A DNA stretch of 64,000 bases from JAYWXI01 sp036016955 (GTDB lineage Bacteria; Bacteroidota; Bacteroidia; Flavobacteriales; Weeksellaceae), in contig NZ_JAYWXI010000005.1 in assembly GCF_036016955.1 (NCBI RefSeq), positions 1 through 64,000 of the forward strand. The letters run 5' to 3'. The notes under the pieces were generated by a model. That model was given only the letters and a program-made list of their open reading frames with translations. It had not been told where the DNA came from and did no database searches. This document shows, one piece after another, positions 44,426 to 53,805 of this stretch. How positions within the stretch are numbered: the first letter of the stretch is position 1; each line of letters opens with the position of its first letter. The translations under genes were made by a program, and so were the position numbers.

Positions 44426-45550
44426 ATGGTTTATATTCATATTCCTTTTTGCAGGCAGAAGTGCAGCTATTGTAATTTTCATTTTTCGACTTCTCTCCGG
44501 TGGAAAGAGCAGATGCTTTTGGCTATTCGGAGAGAGATTGAGCTTAGGGCTGGAGAGTTGAATGCGAAAGTCTTGCCTTCTCTTTATTTTGGTGGGGGGA
44601 CGCCGTCGCTTTTGTCTGTTTCGGAAATGGGAGGATTAATGGAGGTGCTTCAGCGGTATTATGATTTTTCCGATACGGCTGAAATAACTTTGGAGGCGAA
44701 TCCGGAAGATCTTTCGACGGATTTTCTTAAAGGGTTGGTTTCGTTGGGGGTTAATCGTCTTTCGGTTGGGATTCAGAGTTTTTTTGACGAGGATTTAAAA
44801 TTGATGAATCGCTCGCATTCTGGGCAACAGGCGGAAGCGGCGGTGAAGCGTTCGCAGGATGCCGGAATCGAAAATCTCAGCATCGATTTGATCTACGGTT
44901 CTCCGGTTTCGGATTTTTCGCAGTGGGAGGCAAATTTGGATCGGGCGGTGGCATTGGAGGTGCCTCATGTTTCTTCGTATGCTTTAACGGTGGAACCTCG
45001 AACGGCTCTACAAGCGTGGGTTCAAAAGGGACGGCTTCAGGCTCCTTCGGAAGGAACGCAGAACCGCCAATTTTTTCATATGGTTGATGTTTTGACTCGC
45101 GAGGGTTTTGAACATTACGAGATTTCCAATTTTGCTAAGAAAGGATTTCGCTCCAGGCATAATTCGGCGTATTGGAACTATGAACCTTACTTGGGCATCG
45201 GGCCTTCGGCTCATTCTTATGACGGAGAGGGACGGCGTAGCTGGAATGTGGCAAATAATGCCCATTATCTTAAGGCCCTTTCGGCGGGGGAACTTCCTTT
45301 GGAACAGGAATTTCTTTCGGAGAAGGACCGCTACAACGAATGGTTGATGATTGGGCTTAGAACGGCAGACGGTGTGGATTTGAGCCTTTTGGATACGGCG
45401 TTTTCTGAGGAAATACGGCGCCATTACCGTAAAGAGGCAGGGCGTAAGTTGGAGGCAGGGCTTTTAACTGAGGCGCAGGGGCGGCTTAGGATTCCTTCAC
45501 GGCATTGGTTTATGGCGGATGGGATAGCGTCGGATCTTTTCGTCTTATGA
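44426..45550 (+). CDS. hemW: HemW, radical SAM heme chaperone (coproporphyrinogen III oxidase-like)
   Basis: Radical SAM protein of 374 aa. The 4Fe-4S motif is CRQKCSYC (Cys9, 13, 16) in VYIHIPFCRQKCSYCNFHF; YFGGGTPSLL and NRLSVGIQSFFDEDLKLMNRSHS follow. HNSAYWNYEPYLGIGPSAHSY is typical of HemW, which inserts heme rather than oxidising coproporphyrinogen; HemN carries an extra N-terminal Cys region not present here. Starts with ATG at 44426. Confidence 0.92.
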   Translation: MVYIHIPFCRQKCSYCNFHFSTSLRWKEQMLLAIRREIELRAGELNAKVLPSLYFGGGTPSLLSVSEMGGLMEVLQRYYDFSDTAEITLEANPEDLSTDFLKGLVSLGVNRLSVGIQSFFDEDLKLMNRSHSGQQAEAAVKRSQDAGIENLSIDLIYGSPVSDFSQWEANLDRAVALEVPHVSSYALTVEPRTALQAWVQKGRLQAPSEGTQNRQFFHMVDVLTREGFEHYEISNFAKKGFRSRHNSAYWNYEPYLGIGPSAHSYDGEGRRSWNVANNAHYLKALSAGELPLEQEFLSEKDRYNEWLMIGLRTADGVDLSLLDTAFSEEIRRHYRKEAGRKLEAGLLTEAQGRLRIPSRHWFMADGIASDLFVL

Positions 45551-45592
45551 TTAAAATTTCTCGGCTTCGGAGAAGTTCTCTGAAATCTTTGT

Positions 45593-45600
45593 TATTTTTG
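45593..45600 (+). promoter_or_regulatory. Candidate -7 box TATTTTTG for murI
   Basis: Fits TAnnTTTG, 17 bp before the TTG start of murI; no -33 found. Confidence 0.4.
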
Positions 45601-45617
45601 CATAAAAATAAGTCCAC

Positions 45618-46448
45618 TTGAAAAAGAAAAAACAGGATTATTCGCATTTGTCTTCGGAGCAGCCTATTGGGGTATTCGACTCTGGGGTTGGCGGGTTGGT
45701 TTTTGCCAAGGAAATCAAGGAGATGCTCCCCAAAGAGAATCTTATTTATTTTGGCGATACTAAAAATCTTCCCTATGGGGAAAAATCTCGGGAGGCGATT
45801 GTAGGTTATGCCACGAAAATCACCCGTTTTTTATTGGAAAAAAATTGCAAGGCGGTGGTTATTGCATGCAATTCGGCTACGGCCAATGCTCTGAACGAAG
45901 TGGTGGAGTTGGTGGACGGTCGGGTGCCTGTGATTGACGTGATTAACCCTGTGGCCGAAAAGGTGGCTTATGAAATTCATAATAACGTGGGGGTGATTGC
46001 GACAAAGGCGACGGTTAATTCTGGGCTTTATCGTAAGTCCATTCGTAAGCATAATAAGTTCATTAAAGTGGACGAGTTGGCTACGCCTCTTTTGGTTCCG
46101 GCGATTGAGGAGGGGTTTAAAAATCATCCGATTACTCATGCGATTATTTACAATTATCTCAGTAACAATAAGCTGAAAAACATCGAGACGCTTATTTTGG
46201 GGTGTACGCATTACCCTTTGTTGATGGATGAGATTAAACAATACTATGGCAACCGTGTTCGGGTGATTGATTCTCCGGGGATTGTGGCTAATCAGTTACG
46301 AATGATTTTGGAGCAGCATCAGTTGCTTAACGATTCGGCGGCTTTGCCGGAATACCATTTTTACTTATCGGATATTACCAAGAATTTTGAAAAAATTTCG
46401 AAAAAATTTTTCGGGAAGAGCATTCGTTTGGAATTGGAAGTGCTTTAG
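45618..46448 (+). CDS. murI: Glutamate racemase
   Basis: Cofactor-independent racemase supplying D-glutamate for peptidoglycan, 276 aa. Motifs: IGVFDSGVGGLVFAKEI, the first catalytic Cys in VIACNSATAN and the second in LILGCTHYPLL. The start is TTG at 45618 (KKKKQDYSHLSSEQP precedes the core); no better ATG fits the family N-terminus. Confidence 0.95.
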   Translation: MKKKKQDYSHLSSEQPIGVFDSGVGGLVFAKEIKEMLPKENLIYFGDTKNLPYGEKSREAIVGYATKITRFLLEKNCKAVVIACNSATANALNEVVELVDGRVPVIDVINPVAEKVAYEIHNNVGVIATKATVNSGLYRKSIRKHNKFIKVDELATPLLVPAIEEGFKNHPITHAIIYNYLSNNKLKNIETLILGCTHYPLLMDEIKQYYGNRVRVIDSPGIVANQLRMILEQHQLLNDSAALPEYHFYLSDITKNFEKISKKFFGKSIRLELEVL

Positions 46449-46509
46449 GCCGGGTGTTTTTTTGGGGGGTAAAAGTATGCCATTCCGAGGGGGCCGGGGT
46501 GTCTGTTTT

Positions 46510-46593
46510 TCTGCCAAATTTTCATGGTTGGGTTGGGATTTCTGCCAAATTGAATGCTAAATAGGCCGGAAGGTTTGCTTGGCAAAGTTTTGG
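46510..46593 (+). promoter_or_regulatory. Candidate heat-shock control region of groES-groEL
   Basis: The octamer TAnnTTTG is absent between murI and groES. Instead there are two exact copies of ttctgccaaatt (46510-46521 and 46541-46552, 31 bp apart) and, further on, ttggcaaagttttgg (46579-46593). That last element begins with the inverted core ttggca and loosely resembles a sigma-54 -24/-12 site but does not match its -12 GC. The arrangement suggests an alternative promoter with upstream activator sites. Confidence 0.45.
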
Positions 46594-46654
46594 AGACGGT
46601 GCAGGAGAGATTTTAAACCAAAGAATTTAAAAAACCATAAACAAACATTAAGTT

Positions 46655-46933
46655 ATGTCAGTAAATTTCAAACCATTGGCGGATCGTGTTCTTGTTGAAC
46701 CGAATGCTGCCGAAACGACGACTGCTTCAGGAATCATCATCCCGGACACTGCGAAAGAGAAACCTCAGGAAGGTACCGTGGTGGCTGTAGGCCCTGGAAA
46801 AAAGGATGAGCCGACTACCGTAAAAGTAGGAGATAGAGTTCTTTACGGGAAATACGCCGGAACAGAGTTGAAATTGGAAGGTAAGGATTACCTGATAGTG
46901 AAAGAAGGCGATTTGTTGGGGATTGTAGGCTAA
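46655..46933 (+). CDS. groES: Co-chaperonin GroES
   Basis: Heptameric lid of the GroEL folding chamber, 92 aa. NFKPLADRVLVEPNAAETTTASGIIIPDTAKEKPQEGTVVAVGPG covers the mobile loop and beta-barrel; VLYGKYAGTELKLEGKDYLIVKEGDLLGIV is the conserved end. It precedes groEL by 130 bp in one operon. Confidence 0.97.
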   Translation: MSVNFKPLADRVLVEPNAAETTTASGIIIPDTAKEKPQEGTVVAVGPGKKDEPTTVKVGDRVLYGKYAGTELKLEGKDYLIVKEGDLLGIVG

Positions 46934-47063
46934 GGCTGGTAAACAAATAATGGCTTTTTTCGCAAGAGGGGCAGCGCTTCGGAAATGGCCGTAAAACGAA
47001 AACAAAAACAATTCGGCGGGGATTTTCTGCCTGGGGATATCCGCTAAAATCAAAACTAAAAAA

Positions 47064-48692
47064 ATGGCAAAAGACATAAAATTTGATATCGAGTCTAGAG
47101 ATGCTCTTAAAAGAGGAGTAGATGCTTTGGCAAACGCCGTAAAGGTAACCTTGGGGCCTAAGGGGCGTAATGTGGTCATTGAAAAATCGTTCGGTGCACC
47201 TCATGTGACTAAAGACGGGGTTTCCGTAGCTAAGGAAATCGAGTTGGAAGACAAAGTGGAAAACATGGGCGCTCAGATGGTGAAGGAAGTGGCTTCCAAA
47301 ACCAATGATATTGCCGGAGACGGTACGACTACAGCAACGGTTTTGGCTCAGGCTATCGTGCGCGAGGGCTTGAAAAACGTAGCGGCAGGCGCTAATCCTA
47401 TGGATTTGAAAAGAGGGATTGATAAGGCTGTAGCCATGGTGGTGGCCAATTTGAAGTCTCAATCTCAGGAGGTTGGGGATTCCAACGAAAAAATCAAGCA
47501 GGTGGCTTCTGTTTCGGCTAATAACGACGAGACCATCGGGGCTCTTATTGCGGAGGCTTTCGGTAAGGTTGGTAAAGAAGGCGTTATCACTGTGGAGGAG
47601 GCGAAAGGCATCGATACTACCGTTGACGTGGTGGAAGGGATGCAGTTTGACCGTGGATACCAGTCGCCTTATTTTGTGACGAACCCTGAGAAAATGGTAG
47701 CGGAGTTGGATAACCCGTACATTCTTCTGGTAGAGAAGAAAATTTCTTCTATGAAGGAGCTTCTTCCTGTGCTTGAACCTGTGGCGCAGGCTGGAAAATC
47801 TCTTTTGATTATTTCCGAAGAAGTGGAAGGCGAAGCGTTGGCTACCTTGGTGGTTAATAAATTACGCGGTTCATTGAAGATTGCGGCGGTTAAAGCGCCT
47901 GGATTTGGGGATAGAAGAAAGGCGATGTTGGAAGATATTGCTATCTTGACTGGCGGTCAGGTGATTTCCGAAGAGAGAGGTTTCACCATGGAGAACGCTA
48001 CTATCGATATGTTGGGTACGGCAGAGAAGGTGTCAATTGATAAGGACAACACCACTATCGTGAACGGTGCGGGTAACGAAGCGGAAATCAAAGGTCGAGT
48101 TAATCAAATCAAAGCACAGATGGAGACTACGACTTCCGATTACGACAGAGAAAAACTTCAGGAACGTTTGGCTAAATTGGCTGGCGGAGTCGCGGTTCTT
48201 TATGTGGGAGCAGCTTCTGAAGTGGAAATGAAGGAGAAGAAGGATCGTGTGGACGATGCGCTTCATGCGACTAGAGCGGCGGTTGAGGAAGGAATTGTTG
48301 CTGGAGGAGGTGTGGCGCTTGTAAGAGCGATTGAAGCATTGAACGGAGTGGATGCTTCCAACCAGGACGAATCTACCGGTATTAAGATTGTGAAAAGAGC
48401 TATCGAAGAGCCGTTGAGACAAATTGTGGCCAATGCTGGTGGCGAAGGTTCGGTTATTGTTGCGAAAGTGGCCGAAGGGAAAGGCGATTTCGGATACAAT
48501 GCAAAAACAGACGAGTATGTTAATATGTTGGAGGCCGGAATTATCGACCCGACTAAAGTAACCCGTGTGGCTTTGGAGAACGCGGCTTCCGTAGCAGGAA
48601 TGTTGTTGACAACCGAGTGCGTGATTACCGAGGTGAAGAAAGACGAGCCTGCGATGCCGCCAATGGGTGGTGGTATGCCGGGAATGATGTAA
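47064..48692 (+). CDS. groEL: Chaperonin GroEL
   Basis: 60-kDa chaperonin, 542 aa. Features: VTLGPKGRNVVIEKSFGAPHVTKDGVSVAKEI, the ATP-site GDGTTTATVLAQAI, EVEGEALATLVVNKLRG, and the C-terminal Gly/Met tail PPMGGGMPGMM. Full length, no defects. Second gene of groES-groEL; a strong bidirectional terminator follows. Confidence 0.98.
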   Translation: MAKDIKFDIESRDALKRGVDALANAVKVTLGPKGRNVVIEKSFGAPHVTKDGVSVAKEIELEDKVENMGAQMVKEVASKTNDIAGDGTTTATVLAQAIVREGLKNVAAGANPMDLKRGIDKAVAMVVANLKSQSQEVGDSNEKIKQVASVSANNDETIGALIAEAFGKVGKEGVITVEEAKGIDTTVDVVEGMQFDRGYQSPYFVTNPEKMVAELDNPYILLVEKKISSMKELLPVLEPVAQAGKSLLIISEEVEGEALATLVVNKLRGSLKIAAVKAPGFGDRRKAMLEDIAILTGGQVISEERGFTMENATIDMLGTAEKVSIDKDNTTIVNGAGNEAEIKGRVNQIKAQMETTTSDYDREKLQERLAKLAGGVAVLYVGAASEVEMKEKKDRVDDALHATRAAVEEGIVAGGGVALVRAIEALNGVDASNQDESTGIKIVKRAIEEPLRQIVANAGGEGSVIVAKVAEGKGDFGYNAKTDEYVNMLEAGIIDPTKVTRVALENAASVAGMLLTTECVITEVKKDEPAMPPMGGGMPGMM

Positions 48693-48716
48693 GAGATTGC
48701 ATCAGAATTAATGATA

Positions 48717-48753
48717 AAAAGCTCTGTTCGGGATTTCTGAACAGAGCTTTTTT
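48717..48753. terminator. Bidirectional terminator after groEL
   Basis: Perfect 13-bp stem aaaagctctgttc / gaacagagctttt with a 9-base loop and T-runs, between convergent groEL and the ABC exporter gene. Confidence 0.85.
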
Positions 48754-48813
48754 GTGTTTTTAGAGGCTTATTTTTTTATATCATCTAAACGATTTGGTGA
48801 AAAAAACTGTTTT

Positions 48814-50571
48814 TTAAGCCTTGGTTAGTTGGGCGTTGTAAAGGGTAGCGTAGTAGCCGTTTTGAGTCAAAAGGGCTTGGTGTGAACCTTCTTCCACGAT
48901 TAGACCTTGGTCCATCACGAGAATTTTGTCTGCTTTTTCGATGGTGGATAGGCGGTGGGCGATGATAATGGAGGTGCGGTTCTGAGTAATGCGCTCGGTG
49001 GCTTTTTGGATGAGTTTTTCGCTTTCGTGATCAATGGATGAGGTGGCTTCGTCCAAAATAAGAATTTTGGGGTCGGAGAGATAGGCTCTTAGGAAAGACA
49101 GCAGTTGGCGTTGGCCCAAAGAAATGGAGGCGCCTCTTTCGCTTACGACATAGTCGTATCCTCCGGGAAGTTGCATAATGAAGTCGTCGACGCCAATTTC
49201 TTTAGCGGCGTCGCGCATTCGCTCAAGGGTGATGGAAGGATCGCCGAAAGCCAAATTATCGTAGATGCTGCCGTGGAAGAGAAAAACGTCCTGAAGAACC
49301 ACACCGATATGGCGTCTTAAATTATAGAGTTCATAGGCTTTGAGGTCGGTGCCGTCGATGGTAATCTGCCCCGATTGAATGTCGTAAAGACGGGTGATGA
49401 GACTAATGATGGTGGATTTTCCTGCGCCCGTGGCTCCTACGATGGCGACGGTTTCGCCTGGGTTGACTTTGAAGTGGATGCCTTTTAAGACTTCTTGTTT
49501 TTCGTCGTAGGCGAATTTTACATTTTTGAATTCGATTTCGCCTTTGAATTCTTGTTTTTTGATGGTGCCTTTATTTTCGGGCGTTAGATCTTCGTCCATG
49601 AATCCGAGAACTCTTTCTGCTCCTACGATGCCTCTTTGGATGTTATTGAAGCGGTCGGCAATTTGTCTTAGCGGTCGGATGAGCATGGCGATGTATTGGA
49701 TAAAAGCAATGACCACACCGGCGGTGATGGTGACGTAGCCTCCGTAAAACAGAATAAAACCGATAAAGATGGAGGAGATGAGTTCTACTACCGGGAAGAA
49801 GAGTGAGAAAATAAAAACGGTTCTCAGGAGGGCTCTTTTCAGAGAGAGGTTGATGGCCTCGAATTTTTGAAACTCTTGTTCCTCGCGATTGAATACTTGA
49901 ATAATGGGCATTCCCGCTAAACGTTCTTGGACGAAGGCGTTCTGGTTAGCGGTCCAATTTCTTTCGTCGCCGAAGGCTTTTTTTAATCTTTTTTGGAAAA
50001 ACCTTGTAATGAATACCATCAAGGGGAGAATGGCTAAAGAGATGGAGGCCAAATGCGTATCGGTGCGGTACATCATAACCAACACGAAAACGATACGAAG
50101 AATATCGCCAAAGACCATTAGAAAACCGTCGGTATAGACGGTGGCAATGGTTTCGACATCGCCTACGGCTCGGGTAACCAACTGTCCGATAGGGGTTTTG
50201 TCGAAAAAAGACGTTTTGAAATAAATGAGTTTGTGGTAGAGTCTTTCGCGGAGGTCTCGGATGACATTTTGTGAGATAAAATTGGAAAAATAAACCAAAA
50301 AGAAGTTGAGAAATGTTTCCAGAAAGACGAGTCCAACCAACCAGTAGATGTGGTTCATCATGGTGGTTTTATCCTGATTTTTGATGATGTCGGTATCAAC
50401 GATCTGCATGGTCAGGTAAGGGCGGTAGGTGGACACCACCGAAAGCACCACGGAGAGGATGAGGGCCAAGATGAACCATGTCCTAAAGGTCATGCCTATG
50501 GAAAAGAGCCTGCGGATAATCTGCCAAGTGCTTTGCTTCTTCATTTTCGGAATAAATAAATCGTCATGCAA
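48814..50571 (-). CDS. ABC exporter (fused membrane and ATPase domains)
   Basis: Half-transporter of 585 aa, MsbA/MdlB-like, presumably working as a dimer. Six transmembrane helices lie within residues 20-320 (FILALILSVVLSVVS; IYWLVGLVFLETFLNFFLVYF and so on). The ATPase has Walker A GATGAGKST (about 375), signature ISLGQRQLLSFLRAYL (the usual LSGGQ reads ISLGQ, as in some exporters), Walker B ILILDEATSSID and the switch His in IIAHRLSTI. Substrate unknown. An ATG at 50544 (MKKQSTWQ) is an alternative start. Confidence 0.92.
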   Translation of the reverse strand: MHDDLFIPKMKKQSTWQIIRRLFSIGMTFRTWFILALILSVVLSVVSTYRPYLTMQIVDTDIIKNQDKTTMMNHIYWLVGLVFLETFLNFFLVYFSNFISQNVIRDLRERLYHKLIYFKTSFFDKTPIGQLVTRAVGDVETIATVYTDGFLMVFGDILRIVFVLVMMYRTDTHLASISLAILPLMVFITRFFQKRLKKAFGDERNWTANQNAFVQERLAGMPIIQVFNREEQEFQKFEAINLSLKRALLRTVFIFSLFFPVVELISSIFIGFILFYGGYVTITAGVVIAFIQYIAMLIRPLRQIADRFNNIQRGIVGAERVLGFMDEDLTPENKGTIKKQEFKGEIEFKNVKFAYDEKQEVLKGIHFKVNPGETVAIVGATGAGKSTIISLITRLYDIQSGQITIDGTDLKAYELYNLRRHIGVVLQDVFLFHGSIYDNLAFGDPSITLERMRDAAKEIGVDDFIMQLPGGYDYVVSERGASISLGQRQLLSFLRAYLSDPKILILDEATSSIDHESEKLIQKATERITQNRTSIIIAHRLSTIEKADKILVMDQGLIVEEGSHQALLTQNGYYATLYNAQLTKA

Positions 50572-50621
50572 AAGTAATAAAACTAAATGGGTCTGTATTT
50601 CAAACTCTCTGTAAAATAAAA

Positions 50622-50653
50622 ACGAAGAGAGCTATTGTAACAACCCTCTTCGT
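50622..50653 (-). terminator. Terminator after the lipoprotein gene
   Basis: Stem acgaagag / ctcttcgt with a 16-base loop; on the minus strand it ends in TTTTTATTTTAC. It separates the lipoprotein gene from the ABC exporter. Confidence 0.6.
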
Positions 50654-50673
50654 CTTTAAATTTGTCGAGTTTT

Positions 50674-51935
50674 TTATTTACACCGGTCAGATGGGAAACA
50701 CAAAGTGCCAGGAACTTTCTTGCATTCTATCTTTTGATTAAATTTTTCTTTGGTAGGATAGATTAGGTATCCACTAACCTGAGTAACTTCTATTGATGCA
50801 GTACCTATTGGGAGTAATACATTTTTAGAAGTGTTGCCTTCCATTTTAAAGGTCATCGTATGACCTTTTGAATCCGATATTTTCACATTGTAGGGATTAA
50901 GAGAGGCGTTTTTAAGAATTAATCCTGATTTCGTTTCAACGGATAGGGTTTTGGATGTTGAAGTATTTTTCCCGATGGTTATGGGAACGATTTCGGAAGT
51001 TCTACAACTTTGGTTATCGGACGCACGCAAAAAGTAATTTCCGGGTTCTATATCCTCAAACTTTACGCTCTCTCCGTCTTCTAAAGTTTTAGAGTAGGCG
51101 GGGAGCATTCCTAAAGAGGCAAGTGTTTCGTCTTTGTATAGTCCTACGGTCAATCCTTTGGGGCTATCGACTGACGAGATGTTTACACTGAAACTATTAC
51201 TCTCTATCGTGATGTTACCGGTTTGTTTTGTGCCGTCCATTGTTAAACTTATCATTTCATAAGCTCCATTAATTCCTGCGCCTATGACAGGCTCTCTGGT
51301 AACGACCACAAAAAAGTATTTGTTATTAAGTGCTCCGGTAGGAAGATTAGAGAATCTTGCTATTCCATCATTGCCAGTCGTTACGCTTGTTGCACCTGAT
51401 AATGCTTTGCTGCCGCCGAGTTGAATAAGAGGAATAAGGGCGTTTTTTTGTAATTCATCCAAGGCATAAACCTTTACGCCGGGGAGAGGGGTCTTGTTTT
51501 TATCAACTTTTATATCGGCATCATAAATTTTTTTTGCTTCAATAGTTATGGTTACGACACTGTTTTTGTTTTTTTCGACAGTAATGTATTCTGTTTTGGA
51601 AACCATTGCTTTCGTGCCGTTTTCATTCTTTTCAAAGGCTTCTATTTTTAATTTTTTTCCTATGTATTCTTTGAGGTTAATGGTTGAAGACCGCCCGTTG
51701 CTTTGGAGTTTTATGACGGGTAGAGATTTCCCATTTATTTCAGAAATTATGACCTCTATATTTTCGTAGTTGGGGCGTCCTTGGGCGATAATCTCAATGG
51801 ATGCAAAGTCTTCTTGGGGTTTGGGCTGTTCGGTTGTTTGCGATTCCTTTTTCGTGCTGACCGAAACTTCATCATTTCTACAACCGGTAATCCAAAATAA
51901 ATTAATTAGAAGGAGAAAAAAATAGATTTTTTCAT
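50674..51935 (-). pseudogene. Large exported lipoprotein, frame break at homopolymer in signal peptide
   Basis: Unrecognised lipoprotein built from several short beta-sandwich (carboxypeptidase-regulatory-like) segments: FSNLPTGALNNKYFFVV, IEPGNYFLRASDNQSC and so on. The open frame continues upstream of the first ATG at 51606 to INLFWITGCRNDE, a perfect lipobox, but has no usable start codon. ATG at 51935 (MKKSI) is one base out of frame; adding one T to the seven-T tract (51916-51922 as A on the plus strand) gives MKKSIFFLLLINLFWITGC and a 420-aa lipoprotein. It could be phase-variable, broken, or a sequencing error. No neighbour suggests function. Confidence 0.75.
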
Positions 51936-52010
51936 AGGGATTATAGTTTTTTACAAAGATAAAACTTTTCTAAAAAAATAACTCAGAATGAGAGCATAGA
52001 CGGGGCAGAA

Positions 52011-52745
52011 TTATTGAAAATCATACCCCACATCCACCAAAAAAAGCCCTTGGGCGGGTGCGGATATGCCTGCGGCGTTACGGTTTTTGGCTTCGATGAT
52101 GGTTCTGAGGTCTTCGGGGGTTCTTTTTCCCGATCCGATTTCCACCATGGTTCCGACAATGGCTCTCACCATGTTTCGGAGGAAACGGTTGGCCGAAATG
52201 GTAAACTTCAGTCCATTGGGATAGGGTTCCCAATGAGCCTTGTAGATGTGGCACAGCGTGGTTTTGTTGTCGGCACCCGTTTTGGAGAAACTTTCGAAAT
52301 CTTCGTACTCGAACAAGATGCGGCAGGCTTCATTCATTGCTTCGAGGGAGAGGTTTTTTTTCCAAATTTGCCAAGCGTAGTTGCGGGTAAAAGGTTCTTT
52401 TTCGCAGGTGATGTAATATTCGTACGTGCGATAGGTGGCGTCGAACCGGGCATGGAAATCGTCCTTCACCTTAAAAATTCGTTTTACGGCAATGTCGGGA
52501 GGGAGAAAACCATTCAGTTGATAGACTAAATTTTCGTTTACGGGACGCGAGGTGTCAAAGTGGGCAAATATTTTTTTGGCGTGCACTCCGGTGTCGGTAC
52601 GGCCGGCTCCGGTGGTTTTTACCGTTTCGCGAAGAATGGTGGAGAGGGCTTTTTCCAGCGTTTCTTGCACGGAGATTTGATTGGGTTGGATTTGGTAGCC
52701 GAAATAGGAGGCACCGTCGTAAGAAAATTCTATAAAGTATCTCAA
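52011..52745 (-). CDS. truA: tRNA pseudouridine(38-40) synthase TruA
   Basis: Pseudouridine synthase modifying tRNA positions 38-40, 244 aa. N-terminal FIEFSYDGASYFGYQIQPNQISVQETLEKAL, catalytic Asp in TGAGRTDTGVHAKKIFAHFD, then RFDATYRTYEYYI and NRFLRNMVRAIVGTMVEIGSGKR are all standard. Divergent from the phosphoesterase gene with only 34 bp between start codons. Confidence 0.96.
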   Translation of the reverse strand: MRYFIEFSYDGASYFGYQIQPNQISVQETLEKALSTILRETVKTTGAGRTDTGVHAKKIFAHFDTSRPVNENLVYQLNGFLPPDIAVKRIFKVKDDFHARFDATYRTYEYYITCEKEPFTRNYAWQIWKKNLSLEAMNEACRILFEYEDFESFSKTGADNKTTLCHIYKAHWEPYPNGLKFTISANRFLRNMVRAIVGTMVEIGSGKRTPEDLRTIIEAKNRNAAGISAPAQGLFLVDVGYDFQ

Positions 52746-52750
52746 TTTTG

Positions 52751-52758
52751 TAATTTTG
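52751..52758 (+). promoter_or_regulatory. Candidate -7 box TAATTTTG in truA/phosphoesterase gap
   Basis: Fits TAnnTTTG, 21 bp before the TTG start at 52780. Its upstream contacts would lie within the first codons of truA. Confidence 0.35.
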
Positions 52759-52779
52759 CAACTGCAAAAATAAGATATT

Positions 52780-53274
52780 TTGACTAAGATTCTATTGCTT
52801 TCGGATTCGCATGGTTATGTGGACGAGCGGATTTTGGCGTATGCGGCTCAAGCGGATGAGGTTTGGCATGCCGGGGATTTGGGTACGGCGGAGGTGTTGT
52901 CGGCTTTGGAACGAACGGCGGAAGTCCGGGCGGTTTATGGCAATATTGACGGCGCCGATTTGAGGGGGCGTGTTCCGGAGTTTCAATCTTTCGACTGTGA
53001 AGGGGTTCGGGTGGTTATGCTTCATATCGGAGGGTATCCCGAAAAATATACGGCGAAGGCGAAGGCTTTAATTGCGGAAGAAGCTCCGAAGCTTTTTATT
53101 TCGGGGCATTCGCATATCCTGAAGGCGATGTACGATTCGAAAAACGCGCTTTTGCATCTTAATCCGGGGGCGTGCGGAAAAGTCGGATGGCATAAAGTTC
53201 GAACGATGATGCGTTTTGAAATTGACGGGGAGGAGATTCGGAATCTTGAAGTGATAGAATTGGGAGGTCGTTAA
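52780..53274 (+). CDS. YfcE/MJ0936-type metallophosphoesterase
   Basis: Small two-metal phosphodiesterase of 164 aa. Metal motifs: LLSDSHGYVDERI, EVWHAGDLG, VYGNIDGADLR, MLHIGGYP and FISGHSHILKAM, ending in NPGACGKVG typical of the YfcE group. TTG start at 52780, six bp before the Smr-domain gene start after its stop, so the two genes are co-transcribed. Substrate unknown. Confidence 0.92.
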   Translation: MTKILLLSDSHGYVDERILAYAAQADEVWHAGDLGTAEVLSALERTAEVRAVYGNIDGADLRGRVPEFQSFDCEGVRVVMLHIGGYPEKYTAKAKALIAEEAPKLFISGHSHILKAMYDSKNALLHLNPGACGKVGWHKVRTMMRFEIDGEEIRNLEVIELGGR

Positions 53275-53280
53275 AGAAAA

Positions 53281-53790
53281 ATGAAGAACGAATCATTTAA
53301 AATAGGCGACGAGGTGTCGGTTCTTGATGAGGATTTGTCCGGCAAGATTACTTCCGTGCATGGTGCGGAAGTGGTTTTTATGGACGAGCACGGGTTTACG
53401 CACCGGTATTTGGCGGTGCGTTTGGTGAGGCGTAATCGGCGGCTTTACGAGACGATTGGGGCGGTGGAAAAACCGCACGAGGTTAAACCGAAATCTCAAA
53501 AACATCAGAAGTCTCATTTGGTGCTTGATTTGCATTTTGACCGTTTGGTGGATCGTCCTTCGGCTTACAGCAGTTACGAACGGTTGTGGATTCAGCGGGA
53601 TAAACTTTTGGACACGTTGGATTTTTGCCGCCGCAACCGTTTGAAAAAACTCGAGGTTATCCATGGGGTGGGGGACGGAACATTGCAGAATATGGTGGTC
53701 GAGGTTTTGGAAAGCCAAACGGGCGTGGATTTTTATCACAAGGAAATTTTAAAACACCAGTCGGGAGCCGTGATGGTTTTATTTGAATAA
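53281..53790 (+). CDS. Smr domain protein with small N-terminal beta domain
   Basis: Protein of 169 aa. Residues ~1-60 form a beta-rich domain (FKIGDEVSVLDEDLSGKITSVHGAEVVFMDEHGF). After a Lys-rich linker the Smr domain begins with VLDLHFDRL and carries the motif EVIHGVGDGTLQNMVVEVL (usual HGxGxG/L), the C-terminal nuclease or nicking fold also found in MutS2. Function here unknown. It follows the phosphoesterase gene by six bp. Confidence 0.88.
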   Translation: MKNESFKIGDEVSVLDEDLSGKITSVHGAEVVFMDEHGFTHRYLAVRLVRRNRRLYETIGAVEKPHEVKPKSQKHQKSHLVLDLHFDRLVDRPSAYSSYERLWIQRDKLLDTLDFCRRNRLKKLEVIHGVGDGTLQNMVVEVLESQTGVDFYHKEILKHQSGAVMVLFE

Positions 53791-53805
53791 GTCGAAGGGG
53801 GCGGT

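Noticed and set aside
46449..46654. CIRCE operator before groES
   Set aside because: No TTAGCACTC-N9-GAGTGCTAA-like inverted repeat is present.
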